64,000 bases of DNA, taken from NCBI RefSeq assembly GCF_015706575.1, contig NW_024037058.1, positions 18,621,547 to 18,685,546 of the forward strand, given 5' to 3'. This DNA comes from Patiria miniata (taxonomy: Eukaryota; Echinodermata; Asteroidea; Valvatida; Asterinidae). The notes under the pieces were generated by a model. That model saw only the letters and a program-made list of their open reading frames with translations. It did not search any database and had not been told where the DNA came from. The translations under genes were made by a program, and so were the position numbers. This document shows positions 49,485 to 59,744 of this stretch, piece by piece (positions within the stretch are counted from its first letter, which is position 1; every line of letters begins with the position of its first letter).

Positions 49485-50010
49485 ACTCGGACTCGAACTT
49501 GGTACTTAGTTTCCTCCTGAAACATCCTCTAGGGATCTTGACTAGGAGGACTCGGACTCAGACTCGAGTCATGATGACGAATGACTCGGACTCGACCTTG
49601 CGGACTTGGACTTGGACTCGGACTCGACCTGTGTAACTCGGGACTCGACCTTATTTTGAATGTATCAAAACAGGCTTCAGCGTCCACATTTGATATTGCG
49701 TAAATGCAAGCTTGATAGTGTTTGGTACCAGATTATCCTTTCCAGATGCAGACACTGCATGCTGTGACTTGCCTTATTAGACATATGTTATGTTTTACAT
49801 GTATTTCCAGTTCATTAAATTAGAGACAAGCTGTGAAGAATGGAAACATGTACCCTGTGAGGTTTTAGCAGTACCTCCAAATTTATTTCCAATATATATT
49901 AGAGGCGACTCGTGACTCGGACTCGACCTTTGTGACTCGTGACTCGGACTCGGACTCGACCTGCATGACTCGGGACTCGGGAGAGGTAACTCAGACTCGA
50001 ATGATTGGTG
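49485..50010. repeat. ACTCGG-rich degenerate tandem arrays
   Basis: Clusters of gactcggactcgacctt-type units lie at 49485-49650 and 49905-50010. The intervening sequence is unique. The arrays fill much of the space between the ATP23 start and the GPCR start. Shorter related motifs occur near 2320 and 40900. Confidence 0.8.
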
Positions 50011-50308
50011 ACTCAAATATAAGTCTGCCAAACACAGGAGGACCCCCCCCCCAAAAAAAAATGTGATACCTCTCATTAAGGTGCAACTTGAAATGTTCGG
50101 CTTTGAACGCGGACAGTTGAAAGTGAGGACTAAAGAAAGACAACAAAACATGCATAACCTTTATTTATATGTATATATATATTTTTAATTTCTCACAGAT
50201 AACACATCACTGTAGCGTTCCAACATGGGAATATACTGGCCGCCCAGCCTTTGGGGTGTGGTCTACCAATCAGATTTGTGGTGACACGTGACTACAATCG
50301 GGCCAATC

Positions 50309-51493
50309 ATGGAGCTGTTACCGGACGAATTAATGAACTACACTGAACTGAATGAAAGTTTGTCCAACTCCCACTGCCTCAATTTGAGCAACGAGAGGGC
50401 GGCACGGGGCATCCTGTTCAACGCTGCGGGCAGCGCCCTCATCGTTGGAATCATGCCATTTTTGACCGCTTTGGGTTTGAGCTCCAACTTTGCATTTCTC
50501 TATGTTGTCTACAGCAGGCCAAAGATGCGAACGGTCACCAACGCCTACTTGGCCAACCTTGCTGTGGCTGACATATCCTTTTTGATTTCGGCTACCATAC
50601 CGGCTATTGTACAGTACAACGCATCAAAGATCGTGTTCGACCAGTTAGCCATAGGCGTTACCGGATGCATCATTGTAAACTACGTCATCCTCATATTCTT
50701 CTACGCTTCGGTCTTCATGGTATTCCTGGTATCGTTGGAGAGGTATGGCGCCATCTGCCGTCCATTCCACCAAAGGGTCGTCATGGGGAGGGCGCGAACT
50801 ACAAAACTCATCATCGGGGCGTGGACGATAGCCGTTATTTTTTCGTCGTTAGTAATACCCTCGTTAGCCAGTTTAAAGATCACCTGCGTCACGTGGCCAG
50901 AAGGGGAAGAATTCCAATCGTACCCGTCGCAGTTTGGAGTGTGCGTACCTCTGGAGGACTGGGTGAACTACGTTTCCAACGGCTTCAAAATGGTGCCCTT
51001 CTTCACGGCCATGTTTAGCAGCGGGTACATCTACACGAAAATCGTGATACAACTCAATAAGAAGATCCCTGGGTTGGCCCATAGGAGGCGGTATAACAAA
51101 GCCATGAGCCGCGTGCTGCGGTCACGCAAACAGATCGCCGTTATGCTGATCGCGACCGGGGTCATCTTCTTCCTCTGCCAGGCACCTGCGCAGATCACTA
51201 CACTGGCCAGAATAATTACGGACAATCCCGACATTAAGCCGCTACTCGACGACGGCCAGCGGGGCATCGTGCAATGGGTCAGCCGGGTACTGTTGTTCAT
51301 CAACTCGGCGGTCAACCCGATCGTGTACAACGTGACCAACTCGAAATACCGGAAAGCCTTTGTGGAGACCTACATTTGCAAGCAGAGAAAGAAAGTGTCG
51401 CTGCAAACGATCTCTATCAAATCCCTGTATATACCAAACGGAGGCAGTACGGAATTCTACAGAAATAACAACTTGGAACTCAATACGCTCTGA
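50309..51493 (+). CDS. Intronless class A (rhodopsin-like) GPCR, probably a peptide receptor
   Basis: A single exon encodes 394 residues. The first in-frame ATG after an upstream stop (50282) is at 50309. The N terminus has N-glycosylation sites NYT, NES and NLS. Seven membrane segments lie at about 43-68, 78-102, 115-149, 165-188, 228-249, 274-300 and 319-341. Class A marks: Asn60 in TM1; LANLAVAD with Asp88 in TM2; Cys120 and Cys212 for the extracellular disulfide; Glu-Arg-Tyr at 144-146 in place of DRY; Asn336-Pro-Ile-Val-Tyr340 in TM7; Cys-rich, basic helix 8. TM6 reads CQAP (290-293) instead of CWxP, so the toggle Trp is Gln. By overall look it falls near the neuropeptide receptors of the TRH/ghrelin/neuromedin type; the ligand cannot be named. 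An A-T rich TATA-like run is at 50165-50187. Confidence 0.93.
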   Translation: MELLPDELMNYTELNESLSNSHCLNLSNERAARGILFNAAGSALIVGIMPFLTALGLSSNFAFLYVVYSRPKMRTVTNAYLANLAVADISFLISATIPAIVQYNASKIVFDQLAIGVTGCIIVNYVILIFFYASVFMVFLVSLERYGAICRPFHQRVVMGRARTTKLIIGAWTIAVIFSSLVIPSLASLKITCVTWPEGEEFQSYPSQFGVCVPLEDWVNYVSNGFKMVPFFTAMFSSGYIYTKIVIQLNKKIPGLAHRRRYNKAMSRVLRSRKQIAVMLIATGVIFFLCQAPAQITTLARIITDNPDIKPLLDDGQRGIVQWVSRVLLFINSAVNPIVYNVTNSKYRKAFVETYICKQRKKVSLQTISIKSLYIPNGGSTEFYRNNNLELNTL

Positions 51494-51558
51494 TAATGAC
51501 CAACTTCGGTTGAATAGAGGTCAATATTAATGGCAAATCATTATACCAAAACAATGTA

Positions 51559-51564
51559 AATAAA
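51559..51564 (+). terminator. Putative poly(A) signal of the GPCR gene
   Basis: AATAAA lies 66 bases after the stop codon, implying a very short 3'UTR. Confidence 0.6.
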
Positions 51565-51569
51565 ATATG

Positions 51570-52725
51570 ACTTTCCAAACTGTCTCCCTCGCACAGTGAT
51601 AACACGTGAGTTTTTGTAGCAAATATATTTTTGCATCGGAAAAAGGATCACTGCCAAATATGTTTTACTATAATTTTTTTTAAAATTGTGTTTGAAACAA
51701 CCTCAGACTTTGATAGAAAGCTAGAAAATGCTAAGGTTTGGGTTTTTTGTTGATGACAAAAGCCAATGCGGAGTTCTAATTTTGTTGGGTCCTTTATTGA
51801 AGGAAGTAAACATTTGTTGGGAAATTAGATTAGCCACCAAAGCAGCTCATCTTAAACTTTAGAAAAAAGTGGAGTCTAAGTCACTAGTGCACTGCGTACC
51901 ATCAGTGGCAAGGAGGAGGGGCAACTTTCCCCCTGGTGACATTTGGACTTTTTAAAGAGAGACAGAAAAGTAGGGGGAGGAGTTAAAAGTACGAAATGAT
52001 AGCACCAGTGCCTCACAAACAGTACTTATAATAATAGGCAAACACCATCCTGCTTTTCACAAAGTGTACAATTCCGTGCAAAATATGCGTGAAGCAATCA
52101 TAGAACAGAAATGTATTGGTATTAATCTAAAAAAGTTTCGGTAAAATGCTAATAATAGACACTGAGAAAATGTGATCACAAAATTGGGCACAAAAATGGA
52201 GGACAAAGGCTAGTTTCACCAAGACCTAAGGCTTTAAACTCCATCTAACTAAGTAGATTTTAAGCTGAGGTAATGACCTCTTTTTGGAGAACATGGGTGT
52301 GTGCTGTTTGCAAACTTGATGAAGCAATAGATTTTATTCACGAGTCGGCCATATTAAATTGTAAGCGAGGCAACCTCTTCCTTTTTTTGGAACTTGCGAG
52401 TAGAAAATCTATGAAAGCAATGAAAAAAAAAGTTCATTTCAAATTAATTCTGGGCAGCAGCTTTGATGAATTGTTTAAAATGTGTGATTAAACATACCCT
52501 AATGTTTTAAGCCAAATTTTGAAAGTGAGGCTTGGAACGCACGCCAATCATAAAATAGTCTGGCACCATCCTATTCAACAGTTTACAATTTATAAAATAG
52601 ATTCAGGGAACCCGATCGAAAATGGCTTCATCGTGAATAAGGTCTGTTGATAACAGTCAGTGAATTTGTGCTCATTAATTAAGAAGTTTTATACCAAAGA
52701 ATGCATTTCTGACGATTAACAATAA
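51570..52725. other. Intergenic stretch with no recognisable feature
   Basis: No supported exon and no clear element ends on either strand. Confidence 0.4.
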
Positions 52726-52841
52726 TGTTCACTGCTGTGATGTGGGATATGACGTTTTGAACACCCGAGGGGCGCATAGTACACTCGGCGAGCGCCACTC
52801 GGGTGTTCAAAACGTCATATGCCACATCGCAGCAGTAAACA
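52726..52841. mobile_element. Compact fold-back element
   Basis: Arms tgttcactgctgtgatgtgg + gatatgacgttttgaacacccgag and the inverted gggtgttcaaaacgtcatat + gccacatcgcagcagtaaaca pair over about 45 bases, leaving a small loop. The arm is related to the terminus of 43757-44203. Confidence 0.85.
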
Positions 52842-52850
52842 TATGTTAAC

Positions 52851-53205
52851 GGTTATACCTCTGTCTTGGATTCTTTGGATTTTGGTGTAAAAATCACGAA
52901 AAAACAGCAGCAAACACAACAATCATGACAAGTCGAACGTCAACTCACATGCATGTCGCGTGCTCGAAACAGCTTGATCGTCTGAAAGCTGCTCCGTGCT
53001 CCCACTCATGTGTGAAAACATGGTGAAAATAACGTGGGTACCAACGATACAAGCGTTTCACACCATACGTACAAAGTCATAGCGCACTTCCTGTTTGATA
53101 TCACGTACGTGATATCCCACAGAGAGTGTGCCAAGACTTTTTATAAACTTAACACGTGATCGTTCTAGGCCAATGAAAATACAAAATTCAAGACAGAGGT
53201 ATAAC
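52851..53205. mobile_element. TIR element with ggttatacctctgtcttg ends
   Basis: Left end ttatacctctgtcttgga and right end attcaagacagaggtataa are inverted. The interior has its own perfect palindrome, gatatcacgtacgtgatatc, at about 53097-53116. It abuts the fold-back at 52726-52841, and the two may be one composite. Confidence 0.7.
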
Positions 53206-53511
53206 AAGTATTCTTATAGCAGACACAAGAGTTGAATCACCGATCGTATAAAGGGATGAGGATATTACACAATCGTCACAGTCTAAGTACATTTTTGTTA
53301 GTCATATAAAACACCTCATTGTGCAAATTTGTTAAAGCGCAGGGGGGGGGGGGGTCACTATGTGCCCCAAGAGGCTTCTTAGTATACAGTTGTCTTGTGT
53401 TTTAAAAATTAAAACAGAATTTCTAATATCAAAAGTGAATAAGACACGTGAACTTGTGTTTGCTTTTTTTCGTTTCTTTTCCCCAATAGTTTGAAAAATG
53501 CATACACTGTA

Positions 53512-53919
53512 TAGGGTGGTCCAAAAAGAAGAAGAAAATGTTAACACTTTTTATGAGGCAGATTTCTCAACATTGCAGAGACATGTTGAAATTGTTTTAA
53601 GATATTCCTAAAATACAAGATCTTGGTCGTATATGGTGAAAACGGTGTTGGTAAGAAACTAGTTTGTCCATGTCTAGGCCAGTCATGTAGATTATACAAT
53701 TACTGCAGTTATTTGTGTGCGCGGTGCTGTTGTGTTGACCATATCTCATAATAGACTTGCGGGTGGACAAACTGCATGGTTTTTAGACCATCCGTGTCTT
53801 TAAACCAGCGCCGTTTTCACCATATACCACGAAGATGCTGTAGTCTTGAAACAATTTTAACACGTTCCCCAATTCCAACAAATCTGAAAAAAATTCAAAC
53901 TTCTTTTTTGACCACCCTG
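53512..53919. mobile_element. Fold-back Tc1/mariner-like MITE
   Basis: Ends tagggtggtccaaaaagaag and the complement of cttcttttttgaccaccctg are flanked by TA (53510-53511, 53920-53921). Inner blocks also pair (tatatggtgaaaacggtg with ccgttttcaccatatacc; tagtttgtcca with tggacaaactg). Confidence 0.85.
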
Positions 53920-54719
53920 TAGTTTGAATATTCTGAAGATCTATAGTAGACGAGTATCTGAAACCTGGGGGTGGGGGGGGGGGGGCGAAAGAGTAGATAG
54001 TGTCATCACAACGGTGTACATAAAATACATTCACAATAATTTAATGATACACATGTTCAGTATAGGACTAATGCTTTATTACATTCATCTATACTGCCAT
54101 TTCGCTAAGGTTCAATACGAATGCTGAAATTGGTGATGTTGCATAATAGTTGCACATATTATTTACAATGTACATAATTTACATAAGAAATTAAAATGAT
54201 GAATATTCAAAAGTACTACTGTCGCGGGCTTGTACTATAAGCTCACGTGATCACATAAGATTATACTATTTACTCATTATAAGTTGAAAACAGGTGTTTT
54301 TTTTTAATCAAGAAGCGGTTCTAATCCTAACGTCTTTGTAACTGAACCATCAATTATCTGATATAATTTAGTAAACCCTTTGAAGTCTTTCCGAAATTGT
54401 CCCCAAAATTCGAAAACAAAAATCCTATAAATGAATAATATTCAGACTTTTTGTCTTCAAAAATGATACAGAACCGCACCAAGTTTTTAATTAAATAAAC
54501 AAAATCCATACCAGATTATGCCCTATTCACAGATAATTGTATATCAACTTCATTTAAAATCGTACAAGTTAATATTTTGTACAGGTAAAAAAAAAGGTAT
54601 AAAACCCTTCGCCCAACACGAAAGCAGATATTACCGCTTATTTATATAGGCTATACCTCAAGACAGTTTACCCATTCCTATTGGTCGAGAGCCCGTCACG
54701 TGGGTGGTTTTAAACGATT

Positions 54720-54957
54720 GATGAAACACCGACTGGTTATAAACCTTTTTCCCGTTGTCACATGAAATTTTGACTCATTATGAAATCTGACAACTTTTAC
54801 TCTTGTATTGGTTGAACCCTCACACGTGACCAGTCACTCTTAATAATTAATTATCTTCACTTTAGGCATGCGCAATACACATGTACTACCAAATGAGTCC
54901 GTATTTTATAGTCCTAGATTCGCACTACACCGGCACCTTCAGCCCCGGCCTTATCCG
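54720..54957 (-). repeat. Dispersed repeat, paired with 7122-7345
   Basis: The reverse complement shares gccggtgtag, gactcatttggtagta, gtcacgtgtgaggg, tcaaccaata and tttcatgtgaca in order with 7122-7345. Confidence 0.65.
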
Positions 54958-54959
54958 CG

Positions 54960-56152
54960 TCCAGCAGGCTCCTAGCCCGTTTTAATCGTACTTGTTCAAA
55001 ACCGGCCAATCACATATTAATTTATTCCCTTTTTCGAGACGTGAATCTCTATGAGAAATGAACGATAATGGGGGAAAAAGGCCACACATTTGAACACCAA
55101 GCTCCACACATTCAAAACAAGGGCAATTACTGTTACCCCTTTTCTTGCCAAACGTTGGTCAAAATCAATGTCATTTCTTTGTCAATATGATCTACAAAAA
55201 TAATCAGAACCATTTGATGACTGGCGAGATGTTAACGTCCAATTCGCCTGTAAAATGTTTTTACCAAATCAGACGATCCACCAAATCAGGTGTCATGCTT
55301 TTATTCTTTGAAACACCATTTTTTATCTCCATAAGAACCAAAAACGTCAAGAATGCTGAATTTATATCTCTCCTGTGTGAACATTAGAAAAAAGTTGATA
55401 CCTTAAAGTAAAATAATCTAGAGGGCGCCCTGTATGTTTCATACACCAGGGTCGTAAAAATACGGCGCTGCCATATTTTAACAGCTATAAATATTGTCCT
55501 TCAAATGAGCTCCTCCGCACGTAAAATGCAGATTATTTACAAGTAATACATGGTATATTTTCTCTAAAAAATGGTGGTTTTTTTTACCAGCCTTGAAACT
55601 TTCATAATTTCAATCTGTACATTGTTATCATGTGGGAGGCACACTTAACTACAACTGTTTAGTAATATTTTTGTAAACAAACTTACTGTTTCAAAAAAGG
55701 GTAGCGTTTACCACGACTCTCCGTCCATTTAAATTACATCCATGCCAATGGATGTATATTTACCTTTCAATTCCCAATTATCAAGTTTCAATCATTGTTT
55801 CCTTGACGATGGATCTACAACAAGAGTACTGATAAACGTGACGGCTCTTCGATGTTCTGCTTTACTACAACTGTGTAACAGTCGTCGGGAGTTAAAAGAC
55901 GTCCGTGTGTTCAGCTGTTATTCACCACAATGACCTCACCCTACAAGGTGATCACAAACTCACCACCGCGATCCTAAACTGACCTTATGGCGCAGCTGTC
56001 CAGTCCCAATCCATCGTTATCAGAAATGCAGTTTTGCTTTCACATCAGAGGTGACCTTTGAGGTCACCACGCTGACCCCATCTCAGCAGTTTGAATAATA
56101 CACTCGCTAATACAGCGTACAGTCAGTGTACATTACTAAAGTACACTGAGTA
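54960..56152. other. Intergenic or Wnt 3'UTR stretch
   Basis: No coding frame with support. A minus-strand AATAAA (tttatt on the plus strand near 55308) could serve the Wnt gene, but this would imply a UTR of about 0.85 kb and is not certain. Confidence 0.35.
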
Positions 56153-56611
56153 CTACTTGCAGACATGAACGTCCACAGTCCTTCGGCACTTTTTACATTG
56201 TACATAGCAGCACCACTTGAATTTGCAGTTGCATCTCTCCACCACCTCCTTGGTGTACGAGTTGTACCCCCTCCCGCAGCACATGAGGTCACACCCCTCC
56301 GTTCCCATGGAGGTTTTGACGCACTCCCTCCCCACGGTGCCCAGCGAGCCGGCCCGGGGGTCGTACATGCAGTAGTCCGGCGATTCCTCCAGGTACACCA
56401 TGTCGTCCTTGCTGGGTCGGTTGAAGCGGGCCTCGTGAGGTTCCATCTTGCCCTTCTTGTTGAACCTCACGCGCGAGGCACCGTCGTACTTGTCCTTCAG
56501 ATAGGCGCCCACGTCGTGGAACTCGGCTAGCTGCAGCCAGCAGGTCTTGAGACTGCAGGAGCTGGACACGCCGTGACACTTGCACTGAACCCCCGCCTTG
56601 TCGTAGACAGC
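56153..56611 (-). CDS. WNT5: Wnt ligand, last coding exon, best match Wnt5
   Basis: The minus-strand exon starts after a strong acceptor (ctccctacag) at 56611 and ends in TAG at 56153, giving 152 residues. It opens with [14 protein letters not shown], the point where the last Wnt5 exon begins in other animals. [13 protein letters not shown] (19-31) is a Wnt5 signature, as is the RFNxP...YLEESPDYC stretch (62-81). The rest is the Wnt C-terminal Cys-rich domain: [32 protein letters not shown], ending VHVCK. Wnts are secreted, acylated Frizzled/Ror ligands; Wnt5 usually drives non-canonical signalling. The acylation hairpin reads CHGVSSSC (12-19), not the usual CHGxSGSC: Gly is replaced by Ser17 next to the acylated Ser18. 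The [14 protein letters not shown] tail also resembles Wnt11, so Wnt11 is the main alternative. Upstream exons are not seen in the remaining 7.4 kb. Confidence 0.9.
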   Translation of the reverse strand, partial: AVYDKAGVQCKCHGVSSSCSLKTCWLQLAEFHDVGAYLKDKYDGASRVRFNKKGKMEPHEARFNRPSKDDMVYLEESPDYCMYDPRAGSLGTVGRECVKTSMGTEGCDLMCCGRGYNSYTKEVVERCNCKFKWCCYVQCKKCRRTVDVHVCK

Positions 56612-58073
56612 CTGTAGGGAGAACGGGGAGACGAAAACAAAATAATGAAAATTTACAAATTGATGGCTGAACAGCAACGGTAGGCTCAGGGCATATAAAA
56701 AAAGAGAGAGACCTTTGGTATTTTTTTTTGTCTTTTAAGTACAACTTCCCTTCGAATCGACCCATCCCATTTCGGCAGATCTGGGAGGAAAGATCAATCA
56801 AATCGTTTTGAAACTTACCAAAAGATAATCATTATACACGAGTGAGGACGCTATAATGCCATTAAATGTGAATGTATCATGTTGTATATTAAATTGCACA
56901 TTTTTAATGCCCTAGACCACCATGCCAAAATTATACTGTAAAAATATATCGACATTCGACAATATAATTTAGAAAGTGTATATGGCTGAATAAATAGAAT
57001 AAACAGCATCCGTTTTGAAATGACGTCACCGTCGAAAGCTTGTCGATAACGATATAGTTAATACACAGAACAACCGTTTCCGAAATTACAGCGATATGAA
57101 GCGTTTTTTTTATCCCGATTCTTTTTATTCCCAATTTATTCCGACTGCGAGACTTCCTTCGACGTAACATGAAACCGGTCCTGACTCGCTAATCCGACCG
57201 CGTTCATTTCCGGCACATTCGCCCGTCATTATCAGGTCTGAAAAACTAGAACCTAAAACATGAACTCTTAAATCCCCCAAAAGCTGCCAGTTACGTCCCG
57301 ATGGTGGTTTATACAAGAGCCCCACGCTCCACGTACAGAACACAAAATGGAAGTGTTTTTTTTTTTCGCACTCCTTTTCCTCTCAATGACAAAAGTCTCG
57401 GTGTTCTGAATGGATGGGACAATGGCGACCGGTATCTCACCCCAGGGTTAGCAAAATATCCCCGGCTCTCCCCCATCTCAGTACGGCCGGGGGATGTTGA
57501 CTGATACTGTCTTAATTGCTCCAACTACTTCTCCAGGGGAATGGAGACAGATGCAGGTGTTCCGGGAGAACCCTCCACGGGCCTCCCGTGTGTACAGGGA
57601 AAGGGGAATGCACTAAACCAAAGTACGGAGAGAGATTACAGCATATTATAATGTTTGAGATGTTATCATCGTGAGTTGGTGAGTTGTAATTTTTCGGATT
57701 TAAATTGAAATTTAGGATGAATCTAGCGCCCTCAACGCATGATGTCTCAGGCAGTTGGTCCACTCGCATTTCTATTCAACAAACAAGACATTTTCGGGCG
57801 GTTTCAACATAATTATCCCTGAAACATTTTGAGCGCTAAATGTCACGAAAGTTTCACCGACTTTTTCACACTTGCGTCCAGAGAAACGTGACTGCACTGT
57901 GAAAGTTTGAGCTCCAGAGGTCGACGACGTTTTGGAGAACTTGAAGTTTTTTTTTATAGATTTTGTTCAGGCCACCTTCGTATTATTAAAGAACAATATT
58001 TATTGGTGATATCAGGCCGATGAACCTTGAAGACTTTACTGTATGCCCGTGATGTAGTTTCGTTTTAACTTGG
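56612..58073 (-). other. Wnt intron, no supported exon
   Basis: No Cys-rich Wnt segment is found in any minus-strand frame. Several open frames lack known motifs. Confidence 0.45.
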
Positions 58074-58450
58074 GATATAGGATCATTTGTATTTATCACA
58101 AACGTAACCTATAGGCCTACCGAATTATTATCAAAACTTACTTGGATTAAAGATCGTGAAATTCTTCCGTTTGGCTCGTTGTCAGTTAGAAGATATCTAG
58201 ACATGTAGGTGATTTCCAACCATCAGTCAATAATTAGACTGATTTTGTTTTGGATAAAGAGAGTGCTATGGACGACGAAATCGTGTATCGTAATCTAAAT
58301 GTTGTGCGTGGATTTTCACTGTTTTCTCAATAAATATCCACTGAGCGTCAACAGGTTGGGTTTTTGAACATTCGTCTTTGGATTCTGAGTGGTTTTATAT
58401 TATTGGAAACGAACAAAATGCATGAAAAACAAATGATCCTATATGCGTTT
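58074..58450 (+). mobile_element. MITE (aagcttacttggattaaag family), copy 4
   Basis: Ends gatataggatcatttgtatt and aaatgatcctatatgcg are inverted. The body has aaacttacttggattaaaga, gttagaagatatc and ccaaccatcagtcaa as in 8752-9155, with a deletion after attaaagatcg. Confidence 0.75.
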
Positions 58451-58454
58451 AAGA

Positions 58455-59537
58455 ACCCCCTTTAAAATGCCAGGTTCATTAAGCGAGTTGCCTTAACATT
58501 TGAAGCTCAAGATGAACGATCTTTGGTAAAAACCCTTACAATCACGATTTGTTATGAGTAAATGTTAACAGTTGCTCAGATTGTTTTCAGTGCAGACGAT
58601 CTCACTTATAATATTCGACTACATTTCTTTTAGTCCACGCTAGAGATGGAAGCAATGAACTTTCCCCGGCCCGACGTGACAGACTTCCCCTACGCCCGTG
58701 GCCACGTTGAACAACGGATATGATTTACACTCTGATCGGCACAGGGTCGCTGACCAGCCAAACAATGCAGACGTCTTAGTGCATGGGTCCTCCCTTGGGT
58801 GTTGGAAAAAGCCTCCCTCGACCACGCAGAGTCGCCAGCCTTTTTTTGCGAGCAAGACTAAGGGAAACTTCTGAAAGGGACCCAGGCCTTGGGGCCATTC
58901 CGCGTGATCTTGAACTTGAATAAATACGGTCCAAATTGGGAATAAATTGCTTCAGCAGTCATCAGCCCACGCCGGAGAAGTGTTTTCAAGGGTTACACTG
59001 CCGAGAGGAACCGGGGTGGAATGACCATATGACCAGGGAACTTTTGGTTTTGGGGACGGTCGGGGAAAAACTGTTTTCGTTGGGGACAATATTTGATTTG
59101 TGTGGAAACTAAAGGGCTGTTTCAACAGCTAGTGGCGCAGAGCCGGCGTAATAGTCAGCACCCCTTGTGGACTCGCTTCCAGGCTGTATCATAGATAATT
59201 CTGTAAGTGAAGTTCTTGATTGGAGGTTAGTTACCAGTCCTAGTAAGGACAAGCTCGTCGCTCGTTCCTGCCGCCCTATATATCAAGGGACATTGGTGAC
59301 CACTAATTCAATTCATAAAATCGTGTGAAGGACACGTAGACGTCGCAAAGCATTATGGGCACACTTCTACGTCCACCCCCCCCCCCGCACCCGGAAGTGT
59401 TGATCTCGGATCAAAGGTTAAAAAAGGTCAATGAGATCTCAGAGAAGTTAGAGGTCAATGCGCCTTTAGCGCGCGAAAAGTCAAGCCCGTGCATTGTACT
59501 TTCGTTGAGGGCGCACTTTGTTTCGTACCGAGAGCGA
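58455..59537. other. Stretch with no supported gene
   Basis: Locally GC-rich (58640-59030), with open frames on the minus strand but no recognisable motif. An 11-base C run is at 59376. Confidence 0.4.
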
Positions 59538-59739
59538 ATGGACCGATCCAGTAAGCCCCGCCCACTGCGCACGTGGGCAAATTAACACGTGCTCCTCTCC
59601 AATGCAACACTGCATTTTCCTGCCGCGCACATCATACGCGCGTGCACGCATGTCGGACTTTTGTGCACGCACGTCGGACATAAATCACGGCTGTGATTGG
59701 TCAGAACACCATGGGGCGGTGCTTACTGGATCGGTCCAT
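59538..59739. mobile_element. MITE with atggaccgatccagtaagc ends
   Basis: Left end atggaccgatccagtaagcc + ccgccca pairs with the complement of right end ggggcggtgcttactgga + tcggtccat. The interior contains repeated gcacgca.gtcgga motifs and is CpG-rich. Confidence 0.85.
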
Positions 59740-59744
59740 TGTGG

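Noticed and set aside
50665..51018. Alternative-frame open stretches across the GPCR
   Set aside because: Shadows of the receptor reading frame.
56165..56530. 121-codon plus-strand frame opposite the Wnt exon
   Set aside because: Antisense shadow; the minus-strand frame has the full Wnt Cys pattern.
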